Source: Arthrobotrys musiformis
Lineage: Eukaryota > Ascomycota > Orbiliomycetes > Orbiliales > Orbiliaceae
Length of the DNA stretch: 64,000 nucleotides
Assembly: GCA_036971715.1 (NCBI GenBank)
Contig: JAVHJL010000003.1
Coordinates: 4,216,001-4,280,000, forward strand
Direction of reading: 5' to 3'
The position numbers were made by a program, and so were the translations under genes. Under the pieces are notes generated by a model. The model was not told the DNA's origin and did no database searches. It saw nothing but the letters and a program-made list of their open reading frames with translations. Below, piece by piece: positions 10,054 through 22,800 of this stretch; positions within the stretch are counted from its first letter, which is position 1; the number at the start of each line of letters is the position of its first letter.

Positions 10054-12572
10054 TTAAGCATCCGGGAAGATGAGCTTGGTAATCTTGCCGATGGCAATAG
10101 TTTGTCCCTGTAAGTTCAAAATTAGCATCATCCAAGAAATAATGTGCGAAATAAATATCCATACCTGATCTCTCAAAGTAAATCGTCCCATCTGCGCGTA
10201 ATCCTCGAACCGTTCGATACAGAAGGGGCTGCCGCTCACAGTCTCCAATCGAGCGATGATACCCTGTCCCTTCTTAGCGAAATTTGGTGGCTTCTTGCTC
10301 TTCCTGCCAGTTCCCTTCTCCAGGGCATGCAGCAGGGCCTCAAACTTCACTTCTTCGATAGCAGCATGAACGTGCATGACGCAGCTGAAACCAGCTGTCA
10401 AGATACTCTTCAAGTCGATAATGTGGATTTGAGCTTCAAACGCCGAGACGCAGTTGACAGGGCTTCGGGTAGACGACAAGACGTATCCTGGCAGGATGTC
10501 TTCTTCTTCAACGCCACGGAGACGGAGTCGGACTTGGTCACCGCAGATGGCGTGCGGGAGTTCCTCATCGGATTCCGAGTAGATTGCTGTGATTTCGGTT
10601 TGGACCTTCCCGGGCATCATGAGGATGGTTTGACCCTTCTGGATGACACCGGATTCGATCTTTCCTTCTGCCATGGTACCCATATCCTATCACATAGCGC
10701 TTTAGTATTGGGAAGCGCAGATTTGAAAACGAAACTGGGTTAATACCTTGTACTTGCCATTGACGGGCATCATGAATGGTGCCTTGACCTTTCTTTCGAG
10801 TCCTTGCATGTTATCCAAGAACTCGAGCAGTGCGGGCCCCTTGTACCACGAGCAGAGCTTAGGATCAACTCTGTTCTTCAGACCCTGTCCTGTCAGCGCA
10901 GATACAGGCATGCATGTAACATCTATTCGCATCGCCGTTAGCCAAAACAAATCTTCACCAAGACCCTCGAACTAAATGAAAGGAAACCCACCCGTCTTAG
11001 GATTATAGCCAGTGCCTTTCAAGAACTGCAACAGCTTCACTGTACACTCGTCAAATCTCTCCTTGCTCCACTCCACTGTTGGGTCGTCCATCTTGTTCAC
11101 CACAACAATCAACTTGTTGACACCCTGTGTCTTGGCGAGCACAGCATGCTCTCTGGTCTGTCCGCCCTTTTCGAAACCGGTTTCGTATTCTCCCTTTCTC
11201 GCCGAAATGACCAAAATACCAACGTCAGCCTGACTGGCACCTCCGATCATACTTGGTACGAATGTCTTGTGGCCCGGAGCATCGAGAATACTGTATTTTC
11301 GCTTTTCGGTTTCGAAGAAGGCTCGGCCGACTTCGACGGTTTTACCCTTCGCTCTTTCCTCCTTGGTCAAATCGAGAGCCCACGATAGATACCAAGACTC
11401 ACGACCGGCGTCTTTGGCGTCCTTCTTGAATTTGTCCATGGTTCGCTCGTCGACCATGCCTGTGGCGTATAGGATGGCACCACCCAACGAGGATTTACCG
11501 GCATCGACGTGTCCGATGAAAATAACGTTGACGTGTTCCTATATTTTTCGTAACCGTTTAGAACCATTTCCCAGGTTAAATAAAGAGCAAAGAAATTTGA
11601 TAAATAGAACCTTACCTTCCCGTACATCCCGGCCAAAGTGTCCTCGTCGACGTCAGCCTCCTGTTCCTTCGCGACAGCATCGACTTCTCTCTTCTCTGGA
11701 GCCTTTGCAGATGGAGCTGGCGATGTAGTCCCGCTGCCGGCCTTCTTTGCTGTGCTAGCTGTTTTTTCTCCGGTAATCTTCTTGGCGGCTGTAGCTTTGT
11801 TACCGGCCTCCGGTGTAGCCTTCTCTGCCGAAGCACCCGAAGCAGGAGCAGTGGTCTCCTTCTTCTTCTCTGCCCTGGGGGCGGGCGAACTGGAAGACGA
11901 GGATCCTCCAATTGTCAAAACCTTCGCGGCACCACCGGTTGCAGCAGCAAGACTCTTGACAACGGGCTTAGCATCTTCCTTCGGTGCTACCGGTGCTGCA
12001 GCAGGTGCAGCTGCAGCGGCACTAGTAGTCGCCGTAGGAGCCGGTGTGTTCTCTGTCTTCTTATCCTCCTTCTTAGCTATCGCCGTAGGTTGGAAAGACT
12101 GCTGCTGTCTCTGTTGTTGCTGGTAATTCTGCTGTCCTCCTCTCTGCTGCTGCTGATATCCACCCTGGTATCCCTGGTAGCCCCCTTGGTTATATCCACC
12201 TTGACCACCCTGACCACCTTGGTACCCCTGATATCCGCCCTGACCGCCCTGACCGCCCTGGTAACCCTGGTAACCTCCATACTGCTGTTGCTGTCCTCCG
12301 TAGCCCTGATATCCCTGATACCCCTGTTGACCGTATCCACCGCCATATCCACCGCCGTACTGCTGCTGCGCACCGGTATTCCAGTTCTGCCCGGGAACGA
12401 ATGATTGAGCGCCCGGTTGGAAGGAGGCAGCGTTGAAGTTTGGTCTGAATTGTTGTTGTTGTTGGCGGGGTTGTTGCTGCTGGTGTTGGTTGAGGTTTAG
12501 GTTTTGAGTCTGCTGGGTGACTTCCTCGGCTTCGTCTTCCCAGGAAGCTGGGGCGTTGGCGTTATTGGACAT
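10054..12572 (-). CDS. SUP35: Translation termination factor eRF3 (Sup35) with prion-like N-domain
   Basis: GTPase that partners eRF1 in stop-codon recognition and peptide release. Exons, in transcription order: 12572-11616, 11538-10992, 10922-10747, 10686-10165 and 10107-10054; 751 residues. Residues 1-160 are rich in Gln, Gly and Tyr, with many GYQGYQGG-type repeats (about 72-145), as in the yeast Sup35 N-domain. Residues 45-61 contain overlapping AxxFxP segments (NAASFQP, GAQSFVP) that resemble the PAM2 motif for poly(A)-binding protein. Residues about 160-318 form a charged Lys/Glu/Ala linker (M-domain). The catalytic part starts near 320 with EHVNVIFIGHVDAGKSS, then has LDAPGHK and NKMD, followed by EF-Tu-like beta-barrel domains ending in GKITKLIFPDA. 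All catalytic motifs look intact. Introns are 57-77 nt. The first intron falls exactly at the M/GTPase boundary. Confidence 0.97.
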
Positions 12573-15016
12573 TGTTGGAGCTTCTTGGGACGTGGTACAC
12601 TTTCCCTGTTTATGTTTATGTGGAAGAGAGCGAGGAGAGGTCTACTGATGGTGCAGGTAAGAGGAGAGGTCCACGGGGAGGGGAGGAATAAGAGAGTTGG
12701 AGGTTGTTAAGGTGGGGTTTTCGTGGAAGGGCGATGTAATGTTGCAGTTGAATGAACAACCGTGGCTGTGTCGAGAGGGAATAAAAAAAATACCTTATCG
12801 ATAGCCGACAATGGTGTATATAAGGCCAGGCAAGCCTCTCAGAAAAGAAAGAATTTTATCACGGTTTTCAGACTATCAAGCGCCCGTGACTTCGTAAGAA
12901 GCTGCTTGTTTTGGTAGCTTGGAGTCCAATACTTTAGATCCCCAGGAAAAAACGAAAAATAGTAAAAAAACCTAGTCGAGCTGCTTTGGTGGGGCAAATT
13001 TTCTCCCTGCAAAAAAAACACAAAGATCGTGTCGTCGGAAGAAGCCGAACGGATATGTTCTTCCGCGCAGCCAGTTAGAAATCTCGAAAACTCACAGCTA
13101 CGTCGAGGCCAGAGACCGTTCAAAGGTCGTCCTCTTTATAGATATCGATTTTACCAGTCTCTATTCACAAATACATCGCCAAATAATGATACGGAGGGTA
13201 TATGTGTACAGCCGTCAAGATGAGTCTGTTTGGAGTCAGCATGAGCAACACCAAAAGCCTTTGACGTTGGCCGGGTCTTGGCACAGAAAAACAAATATGT
13301 CCAAATTACCAGAGCCGCTCTCAGAACAGTCTTAGGGTCGCCCACCCCTGCCTTGGCTCTGACAATATCAAGATAAGATATTGCATTGATATCGATTGCA
13401 TTATCGTCAATTGTAGGGACGAATTAACATCACCAGTGTTGGATTTCCGGTACCAATCTTGAACGTGTACGCGTACTGTCTAGTGCCGAGACTGTACGCG
13501 TACACAGCCCTCGAGGATAGTCCGAAACGCTTTCAAATTTGTTGCTTCGAACTTCAGTGCGCTCGTTACTACCGACCCTATCCACCTACTAAATATATGT
13601 CATTTAAAGCCCGCATACATATCTTCATTCTGAACAGGGATATATCGATATAATATATATATATAAGCCGCTAATTAGAGTGGAAACAAACGACGGATTC
13701 AGACTTCTTATCGGTATATGATATACATACAGATATATAAGTGACCTCCAGACTATATTTATATAGATGGTTCAAGGTGTATACATATATCGGTTGCAAA
13801 TTGCTTAATTAAGCGGGGTTGTCCCCGGGAATTGCACAAGGTGCAGGTACTACACAGACGCCGCCCGGGAGACGACCATAGAGTATACGTAACATAGCCT
13901 AGAGAGAATATACCAGGAATTAATTGGATTTTCCGCTGGCCTCGAGACTAGATTTTCCGGTCACTCTCTGCTTTATCTGGTATGAAGCCAAGTTTTTCAA
14001 ACCTGGGATTAACTAGGCTAACTCACATCCATCTCGTATTACCAGACCAGGCTAAAAACGAGACAAACTATCCAGCCGGGGATATATTACGACTCAAGTC
14101 AGCATCGAAATACGTGCACTGCACGTGCACGCGATATGATTGCAAGAATCCCGCGACGTCTCGCAAGTACTGCGCGCGCCCACTCGAGCTCCCCCCTCAA
14201 ATGCTCTCTCGATTCTGGACCTCGTTAAAGCCCCAAATATTATAGCCTCAGATTCACAAAAAAATACCACGACAATGTTAACTATACAAGCTCATAATTG
14301 GTAACGAGGCGCGAAACACTAAAGATATTGGAATATTCGTCTAAATCGCATCGGATATCTGGACACTCGATTTCCAGTCAATACTTAATTATATAATCCA
14401 TTTGATTTGCATTAATATCTGTATATATGTGTAGCAGCAGCCCCGCAGGTGCATGTATATACGTATACAGTGACTTTAAGGACAGCCTCAAACCCACTTC
14501 AAGGATCCTTGCATATTCGATTCGAGCTGGCGCCACAGTGACATCTCATTGGCAGAAACCAATTCTCGCTCCCCGCATAACAAAGACCCCTGTACTTTCT
14601 GTAAGGCTTGCATGATTCGATTCCACCTCCCGAGCCATTTACTAGATACTCCTATCGAGCTTGCATTGAGATCGTGGTAAGAAATTATCATAATGACGAG
14701 TCTCATGCCGTGGGCTGCCTCTCCGGTAACCTTTAGTCTATATAAGGGCCCCAATCCTCCCAAGCAGTCTTTCAAAATTCATTATTAATCTTCAAGCTTC
14801 ACCAAACATTATTTAACATACGGCCTTCTCCCACATAGTACACTATACCTATATAGTGCACACGTATATCCGCAATATCAATTGAGCAACCAGCTGGCCA
14901 GACCTCTATCGGCCGCATTCTGGCACTCTTATCTTGCAAACCGCTCTAGAAAATTGAAAAGGGTCGCGCAAACCAGCCCTCCAAACTACTTTTTGTCCCA
15001 TCTAGATATCTCCAGA
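12573..15016. other. Divergent intergenic interval between SUP35 and Clr5-ankyrin gene
   Basis: 2.4 kb with no supported gene; the listed small frames here lack family signals. It contains the SUP35 promoter on the left and the promoter of the Clr5 gene on the right. Visible structure: AT-rich TATA-like alternation near 13650-13665, a 12-bp inverted repeat at 13465-13505, and an ACGTGCA-C-TGCACGT near-palindrome (with an E-box CACGTG beside it) near 14115-14130. Confidence 0.6.
13465..13505. repeat. 12-bp perfect inverted repeat, 17-nt spacer
   Basis: GTGTACGCGTAC at 13465-13476 and its exact reverse complement at 13494-13505. Each arm itself contains the palindrome GTACGCGTAC. Located about 0.9 kb upstream of the SUP35 start and about 1.5 kb upstream of the Clr5 gene. 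Confidence 0.88.
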
Positions 15017-18000
15017 ATGTCTGAGGTCAAAAAATCTAGGAAGCGTGCTCGTCCATGCCCCCGTTTGGACGATGACGACGTGAAGGAAGAAATGCGACAG
15101 CTGTACCAAGTGCTGCTGTGGAAGCCAGATGAGATCGCAGCAGAGATCAACAGAAATCACAACCTGACAGTAACGTGAGTAAATTCTGTCAAGAGCCTAT
15201 ATTACCGTCTTTCCCAGGGCGTCTATGTAATCTAAAAAGTATAATATCCGCGATCTAATATTTGAATCCCAACAGGCCCAACCAAGTCCGCGACAAGCTA
15301 AACAAGTGGGGATACAAGAAGCGATTCTGTCCAGGACAGAGCGAAGCAATATATAGACACATAGCAGAGCGCTCGAAGCTCGGTAAACAATCAGAAGTCG
15401 TCATCGACGGCGTTATAATGCTTTATGGAAAAAAGCTTCAAAGGGCAATGACGCGGAATGTCAAAGCCACAGTGCAGCATCATATATCCAAAGGTCCGGG
15501 ACTGTGCCCACGAATCTTGCCTCGTCCGATTTCCAGACTCGCAAATTGATGCTAACAGTTGGATAAGGCGCAGGAATAATAAACGCCCCCGTTACCTCTG
15601 AACTACCCGAAAACATTCAAATTTGCACACCAAAGCCTATTTCCAATCTGGAATTGTTCCTTCCACGTGTTCCAGTAGCTCGACATATCCCAATATCAAT
15701 TCAATACAACCTCCCTATCTGGCAATTCAGTCGCTCTCTCGAAAATATCAACCTTCGATATCCCAGCCCCGGTTTATACAATAGCGAAAACCTGAAAATC
15801 ACTGCCCACCATTCAATCCCACATTCTCCACTTCTCCGCCTCATCATTTATAAAATATCGAATAACCTTGATAGTAGTTGGGACTCCAATTTCGGACACG
15901 AAATGCTAATCTTGGAGAGGGTCAATCAATTCAGGCTGCGAGAACCATTAAAACGATTATTATCCAATGACTCCCTTACGATTAGGGCAGTGTGCGAGAA
16001 CATTTTGCCTTGGTTATACATGCGGCAGGACCATGAATTAGTACAATTTATCTGTGAAACCCACGGAATTAAATTGAACCGTTACGAGGCCCTTAGAAAG
16101 TTTCGGTCTGATTTCTTGAAATGGGGTGCTAGCAGCCTCGTAGGGCATGAGCTAAGCCCGGCATGGATAAAAATGGCATTCGAGGAGATTGAAAGCGCGA
16201 AGTCTCTCCCAAGGTCACTTCTGGATCTTGAAACGCTGCTTGAAGTTTGCAGAGACTTCCCAGGGAGTATGATGGTCTTTCAGCGGATTTGGGACCAAAA
16301 GCCTTTTCCGGATATCGATATTCTAACGCAGATCGAAGAGAAATACAATTGGGTCGGAAGTACCCCGCTGGCTATGCAGGATTTGGATCAACTAAGGGTA
16401 GCACTAGGCCTAGGCTTTACTAGGTTTCAATCGGGCTTAACTATCCGAGCCATATTGAACGATAATTACGACGTCGTAAGGGCATTCCTAGAGCACTTCG
16501 ACTTAATAGAAGACAGGAACAATAATTTGTCAAGTACAATTTTGAAGACCGGAGACCGAACAAACCAAAAGCGTACCTGGGAGAAAATTGAAATTCCACT
16601 CTTTCACCAAATTATCACAAAAGCCTTGGCCGTTGAGACTCTCCCGCAACATCGACGAGAGTGTCGTATGTACAAAGGCGAACATGCATGGAAACACCGC
16701 CTAAGCGAACTCAGAACCACGACCGGACCTCCTGCAATACACGAAATAGAACACGAAGATGTCGAATACGAGGTGGAATATGAAGATATCGAATACGATG
16801 TGGAATATGAAGATCTCGAATACGAGGTGAAATATGAAGATTTCGAATACGGTGGCTGGAGCAGCGTGATAAACAGGGCACTCGTTCTAGTTGCCTACTT
16901 AAACCCCGAAATGGTGGATTATATCATCAAAGTACTAAGCTGGGCCAACCCTTCACTTACCCAGTCCGAGGTTGTAGCTTTGGCCCTTGATCTCTTACCA
17001 ATTAAACGTAGATCCGATCCATCTATGTTTATTAGATTGTCTCTATTATTTTGCGGAGATCAATGTAGACCTGCAACGAAATATCATTGCTTTCAGGTAT
17101 TCCAGGGTATATTACTATTTGCAAGATCGGATATACGCATTCAACCGACGCACACACCTACACTTGCCCTAGAGGGGCTTATCCGGCTTGGAATAAGTTT
17201 AGACCCAACGCGCACCAAACTCTGGCAAAAGGTTATTTGGAAACTTTTATCATGATGAACAATATTTCTTGAAATTTGAATATGAAGATATTCTAAGGCA
17301 GTTCAGAATCCTGTTGAACTGGCCGAACGCCAAAATGATTGATAGCTACATTCAACTTCCAACCGAAAGATTGCAGCTCGAATATTCTAGAGTCTTCGGT
17401 TCGAGTTCCGCAGTCTGCCCTCCAGTTAAACCAATATGCGCCGCCTTGCTTCTGCGACGACCAGAGGCTTTTTTACTGTTTTTTGAATCTAGCACAGCCG
17501 AGTTAAGGCATCTCTTATCTCCAGGTGGGAACCATCGGACCGACTTTACTTTTGACGGAAAGTTCATACAGGCCTGCCACAGTCGGGATGTCCGGCGTAT
17601 CCAGGACCTCTGGGACTACCGCATAAAAGCTGTACCGTGTCCGAACATAAATCTATTTCAAGATCCTGAAATTGAAATTTTTCTGAGAAAAAAGGATTTT
17701 AATACCGCTTCCAGCCTTTCACTACAGTCGGAATCGCATTTTATACGCATCAAAACATTTTTGGCTATTGCGGAAGCCTGGGCGACAGATACATTAGTCC
17801 CGAGGCCGGGTACATCTTGCAAAGTCACTGACAAGAATACGCCTTCGAATTTACTTCAAACCATCCTCGATGCGGGAATCCTCTTACCGCCTCAGGGTAC
17901 TGAGAGCGGCAGTTCTGAATTCCAGGTTTACAATAAAAAGTATGGGATTATTCTTCGTGACGCGATCTCGAGTAAAAGAGTCGAACTTGTAGATTTCCTC

Positions 18001-18633
18001 TTACGCTTCGAAAAACAAGTAAACCTGCGAAGTTCTTGGGCTCCACGGGACCTCCCAGCGTCAGAGCCAACATCTCAAGGCCGTCTCGAGGATCTACGTC
18101 TGGAGCGCGAGGGTTGTAGCTTAAGAAAACTCGGCTTCATCCCCAGCTCCCGATGTGCATATTTCGCTGCCCAATCCAGTTTGGAAATACTTAAACTTCT
18201 CATCGAGCACGGCTTTAACATAAACGAAGACGCCTGCGGATGTCCAATATTAACGGGGCGGTATAACCCATGGTGCTTTGGTGGCATGACAGCCTTGCAC
18301 GGAGCGATCAAATCTGGAAATATGGAAACAATCGTTTTTGTTCTCCAAAAGGGACCAGATATATACGCACGTTGTGGTAATTTCCCGTCAAGTATCGAAT
18401 TTGCCATCTATCGAGGCCGTTTGGATGCTATAGCATTAATATTGTCAATAGACCCCAACTGTTACAATATAGCATTACAGGCCGCGGAGACGACAGAATA
18501 CGCTTACATCGCGGAGTACGTTCGCAATTGGACACCCGAAAACGCATCAAGCAACATCCTGTCAGATCAGAATACTTCACAATCCAATATTTCAGAATAT
18601 CTCCCGGTTGCCTTCTCGGCCGGATCTCCATGA
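15017..18633 (+). CDS. Clr5-domain protein with C-terminal ankyrin repeats
   Basis: Proposed 1121-residue protein from four exons: 15017-15174, 15276-15493, 15574-17231 and 17302-18633. Intron 1 has donor GTGAGT; intron 2 has a weak donor (GTCCGG) but a good CTAAC branch site at 15551. Residues about 20-70 match the Clr5 domain of fungal proteins: a helical, basic segment with VKEEMRQLY, then QVRDKLNKWGYKK. The long middle is helical and unrecognised, with an acidic tandem repeat near 16755-16850. Ankyrin-like repeats lie at residues about 962-1065 (18150-18470), with SLEILKLLIEHG and GGMTALHGAIKSGN. The start is the ATG before MSEVKKSRKRARP; the basic stretch could be a nuclear signal. The join at 17232-17301 is the least certain part: it uses a weak donor GTTATT and could instead be a frameshift. 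Molecular role unknown; a regulatory or scaffold role is inference only. Confidence 0.72.
16755..16850 (+). repeat. 27-nt in-frame tandem repeat (acidic/tyrosine peptide)
   Basis: Three full 27-nt copies (16755-16781, 16782-16808, 16809-16835) plus 15 nt of a fourth. They encode EDVEYEVEY, EDIEYDVEY, EDLEYEVKY and EDFEY inside the Clr5-ankyrin gene. Differences among copies keep the frame and the Glu-Tyr alternation. Confidence 0.93.
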
Positions 18634-19876
18634 GCTCTGGCTCCCTCTGTACCACGACCTAGCTTGTTCTCTTGCTCTTCATTCCCTTTCTTTGCTTTTC
18701 CATTCCATTTCCTTCCTTTTCATTTCATTTCATTTCATTCCTTTTCCTTTTTATTTGCTCGTTTGGTAATTTCCGTACACACCCTGTTACCTGTATACCG
18801 TTTTTACTCCAATGCCCCAGAAATTCATCGGTTGTGTTGTTAACGTTGCAAAAAACATCGCCTTCCCAGAACGAAGAAGAAACCAGTGACGTCCGCTATA
18901 ATCCGAATCAAGACCTGTAGATGTCGGTGAAATATATACAAACCTAGCCCCTCTACACCCCGTACACGCAGCATGTATTGTACAACATCACCTCATATCA
19001 CGGAATTTCGAGAAAAAAAAAAAGCCTTTACCATCAACCCAGAAAGGCATCGTACTTCCACAATTGCAAGACCAAAAGAAATGATTATATAAAAGCATAC
19101 ACAGATCTCGACCGTCACCACGATCAATTTTCCATTGACTACAAAAAAACCCTAAGAATAAAATTAAACAATAAACGTTAAAGAATACATTATAACGAGC
19201 GGGTGGTACGTAATACGTAATACGTTAACATCAGCCCCATCAAGCAAAACCCCCATAACCCGGGAAAAAATGCAAGATGGAACATCATAAAGACCATACG
19301 CATGATACAGACATACAAAAAGTATATATATATACGAAAAGAAAAGGAGCCTCGATCGATCGATCGATCATAAGAAGAAGAGGAGAGAAAAAAAACGGGA
19401 GGATAAAGAAAATTAAAACGTTTTAAAAACAACAAGCAAAATAAACACGCTTTTGATTATGTCTCTTTTTGGGTGTTTCGTGCAATGCAACTTCTTTTTC
19501 TCCCGCCTCCTCCTCCGATAGATACCCTCAAAAACAAACAGGATTAATCTTGAATGCCTGCGAAGAGGAAGAAAAGAAGGTAAGTACCTAAAGGAATCTG
19601 ACCGTTCAGTTCACATGATCCTTCATCCGGCATTATCATGAGATCCACCACAAAACAAAAACAATAAAATGAACAAGAAAGAAAGAAAAAAAATACCCGA
19701 GGGAAAAAAAATGCACAAGAAATCCTCCCATTCCACGATGATCCGACAGTGTTTTGGAAAGGGTAAGAGGACATGGGGCCAGGGATCTGACGAGAGGCGT
19801 CTATGTCGTTGCACACCTCCTACCACTCGCTCCAAATTTTGTCCTCATCAGAAAATACCTCTGCAATTCGAGATTT
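18634..19876. other. Convergent 3' interval between Clr5-ankyrin gene and SCP160
   Basis: 1.2 kb between two stop codons of converging genes. It has a pyrimidine tract with repeated TTTCA units at about 18665-18770, A-rich stretches near 19000-19180, and (CGAT)4 at about 19352-19368. No supported gene. Confidence 0.6.
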
Positions 19877-22800
19877 CTAATCTCCATTGGAGCGGCCACC
19901 TTTACCACCCTTTCCTCCACCGTTCCCACCGTGGACTAACCCAACAATGATCTCCTTGGCCTTCTCGACTCCATCTTTGCTGCCCTTAATAACAATGGCC
20001 TCGTCGCTTTGTTCCTTGGGGATCGTAATCTTACAGCCGGTCTCCTTCCTAATCGCGTTGACCTGGCTTCCACCGGGTCCGACAACATATCGGTACTTGC
20101 TCGGGTCAGGTAAGAACAAATATCCAGTCGTAGTCTTTCCACCTTCCTCGTCAACCAATTTCTTGAGCTCAGCGGCGGCCTTGGCGATATCCTCAGTCGC
20201 CCCGCGGAGAGCCCAGGTAACTTCGCCACCGTCATCAGAAGCAGCAGTGTTGTCAACAACTTCCCAAGAATAGTTGGTAGCGTTCTCAGATGGCTCGTCA
20301 GTAATCAGTGGCACGGAGTCGGCAGCTCTCTTTCGACCCTGTTGACCCTTGGGCCTTGGTGGCAATTCACCACTGAAGCCGATGTCAACATTGTATCTGT
20401 TCCTAAAGGTCCTGGCAAGCGATCCACCATCAGACAAAGTATGGTGCAAGTGCTTGGGGACAGTGACATTGGTCGCATCTTGGTCCTTTGTCAGCTTCAA
20501 GATATGTTCCTTGGCCTGTTCAACATTTTCATTGGAGCCAGAAATCTTGACGCCAGTAGGAGCCTCGCCACCATCTTGACGCTGTCGCGGAATATCAAGA
20601 GTAACGCTGAAGGTACGCTCAATCTCCTTGCGGACACTTCCCTCACGACCAATGAGCTTTCTGTGCTTATCGGTAGGGATGTCCACAACGATGGTGACTT
20701 TGTCCTTCTCAGCGGCAATGATAGCCTCAAACTCCTTGATAATCTTGTCGACGACATCAACAGTTCCCTCGACCTTAATGTTGCTGTCAGTAACGTCGTG
20801 ATGTGGGAAGCGAACCATGCGGGCTTGTGCACTCTTATCAGATGGTCCACCGCACTTAACAACAATGCCGTGCAGAATTTGACCTATAAATCTACATCAG
20901 TCTCCCAGATTCACCATAAAGGCTTCGTAACATTAGAAACAACTTACCACCAGGACCAATCAAAGCTCTGTGGAACTTCTTGTCGACGCTAAGCATCTTG
21001 ACGACTTGGTTCTCAACCTCCTTGCTACTAGCCAGGATAGCGGCCTTTGCCTTCGCAATCTGATCCTTAGTACCCTTGATCTTAACCTCAACCATCTCAG
21101 CTTCGGTGGATCCCTGAGGTGGAAGATCGATCTTGGCGCCAGAATCATCACGAATCTGGTTGATGACTTTTCCACCGGCTCCGATGATATGCGGCAGAAC
21201 GCGGGCTGGGATCGTAATCGCAACAGAGTGACCGTGATCTTGTTCGTATTTAATCAGCTCTGTGATTTCATCCTTGGCATCCTTGACACCCTTGCTGGGG
21301 CCCTTCAAGACAATCTCGTTGGGTGCTTGCGAACGCTGTGGGGTGCTAGCACCGGCATCACTAGTCAAATCGCTCGAACTTTCCTGTCCGACCTTGGGGA
21401 ATTGAATCCTGACGGAGTACTTTTCCTCCAATCTCTTGACGAACTTGCCGCCCTGCCCAATGATAGTACGATGGTACTCTGGCGCAACAATAACAGTAGC
21501 GGTAGTCTCATCCTCCAACTTCTTGCCAAGCTTCACAATGCGTTTCTTGGCCTCCTCAACGTTCACCTTAACTCCCTTGATGGTAACGGTGTCCTTCTCG
21601 AGATCGATCTGAACTCCCAACTCTTCACGGTACTTGCTGATGTTGCTTCCACCCTTGCCCACGAGATTCTTCTGGAACTTCTGGGGAAAGTCGAAGCTGA
21701 TGGTGTAAGAGTTAAGTACCTCGTCGTGCTTCGTTTGCTCTACAAAGTTGGTGATCTCCTTGGCAACACGCTCAACCTCAGCAGAAGGCCCACGAATAGT
21801 GATGGTGTCGTCGGCTGCAGCGGCTGCAGCTGGACTCAAAGCAGGTTGGCCCGGTTTTAGCCTGGGCGCGCCAACAGTAACTTTAACGGTGGCCTCAGAT
21901 CCACCAGTGAACGCGTTCAAAGTGGTTCCCTTGGAGCCCACAACTTTGGCGTGATACTTAGCGGGGATGTTCAAGACCTTCGACTTCAAATCAGCCTGAT
22001 CGCTAGCAATCTTTAGCAACAGCTCCTTGACTGTCTCCAATGCCTCGGCGGCCGTCTGGGGCTGAGGCGCAACTTCAGTGCCAGTTGTTCCCCCATAAAC
22101 CAAAACAACCTCCGAATCCTGATCATCCTCATCGGCAAACAAAACCTCAACGCCGTGGTCATCCTTGATTTTTTGCAAATTTCGACCCTTGGCACCAATG
22201 ATATGTCTGTGCAAGAGAGGGTCAATATCAACGTAACTAAGGCGAGATGGAGGATGAGCATTGACGATGTTGATAACACCCATCTTAGCTTTCTTCACAC
22301 TTTCCGCCAGCTTGCCAATAATCTCGAAGACAACGCCAGTGTTAGGATCATAAAGAACGTCAGTCTTGGGGATTGAGATTTGGACTTCCAATTCATTCTC
22401 GAGTCTCTGAATTTCCTTGATCTTGCGGAAATATCTAGCCAAGTCACGAGCGTGTTGTCGTTGACGGGCGACGTCGCTACTGAGGGCAATAGCGTGGGCC
22501 CTAGCGATATCAAGCGAGTCGAAGCTCATAGAGTTGGCTTTGTTCATAACGGTTGTAACACCGTTTCCAATCTGGTCGCGTGGTCCAATCACAAGTACAG
22601 AGTCATATTGGATGTGAGCAGGTGGGACAACTACGCTGCACCCAGATTCCGAGAGAATATCACCGATAGTCTTGCCTTTATCACCGACAAGGAAACGATG
22701 CTGTGGTTTCGGGATGTTGATCGAGATAGACTGGAAATCATCACGGATCTTTTGGGCGCGTTTCTCAAGGATAGCTCGAGCCTCTTGGACGGCTGACCTC

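Noticed and set aside
20970..21860. Open frame of 296 residues on the plus strand opposite SCP160
   Set aside because: Antisense to confident KH domains; its Leu/Asn/Asp-rich composition is what the complement of KH codons gives.
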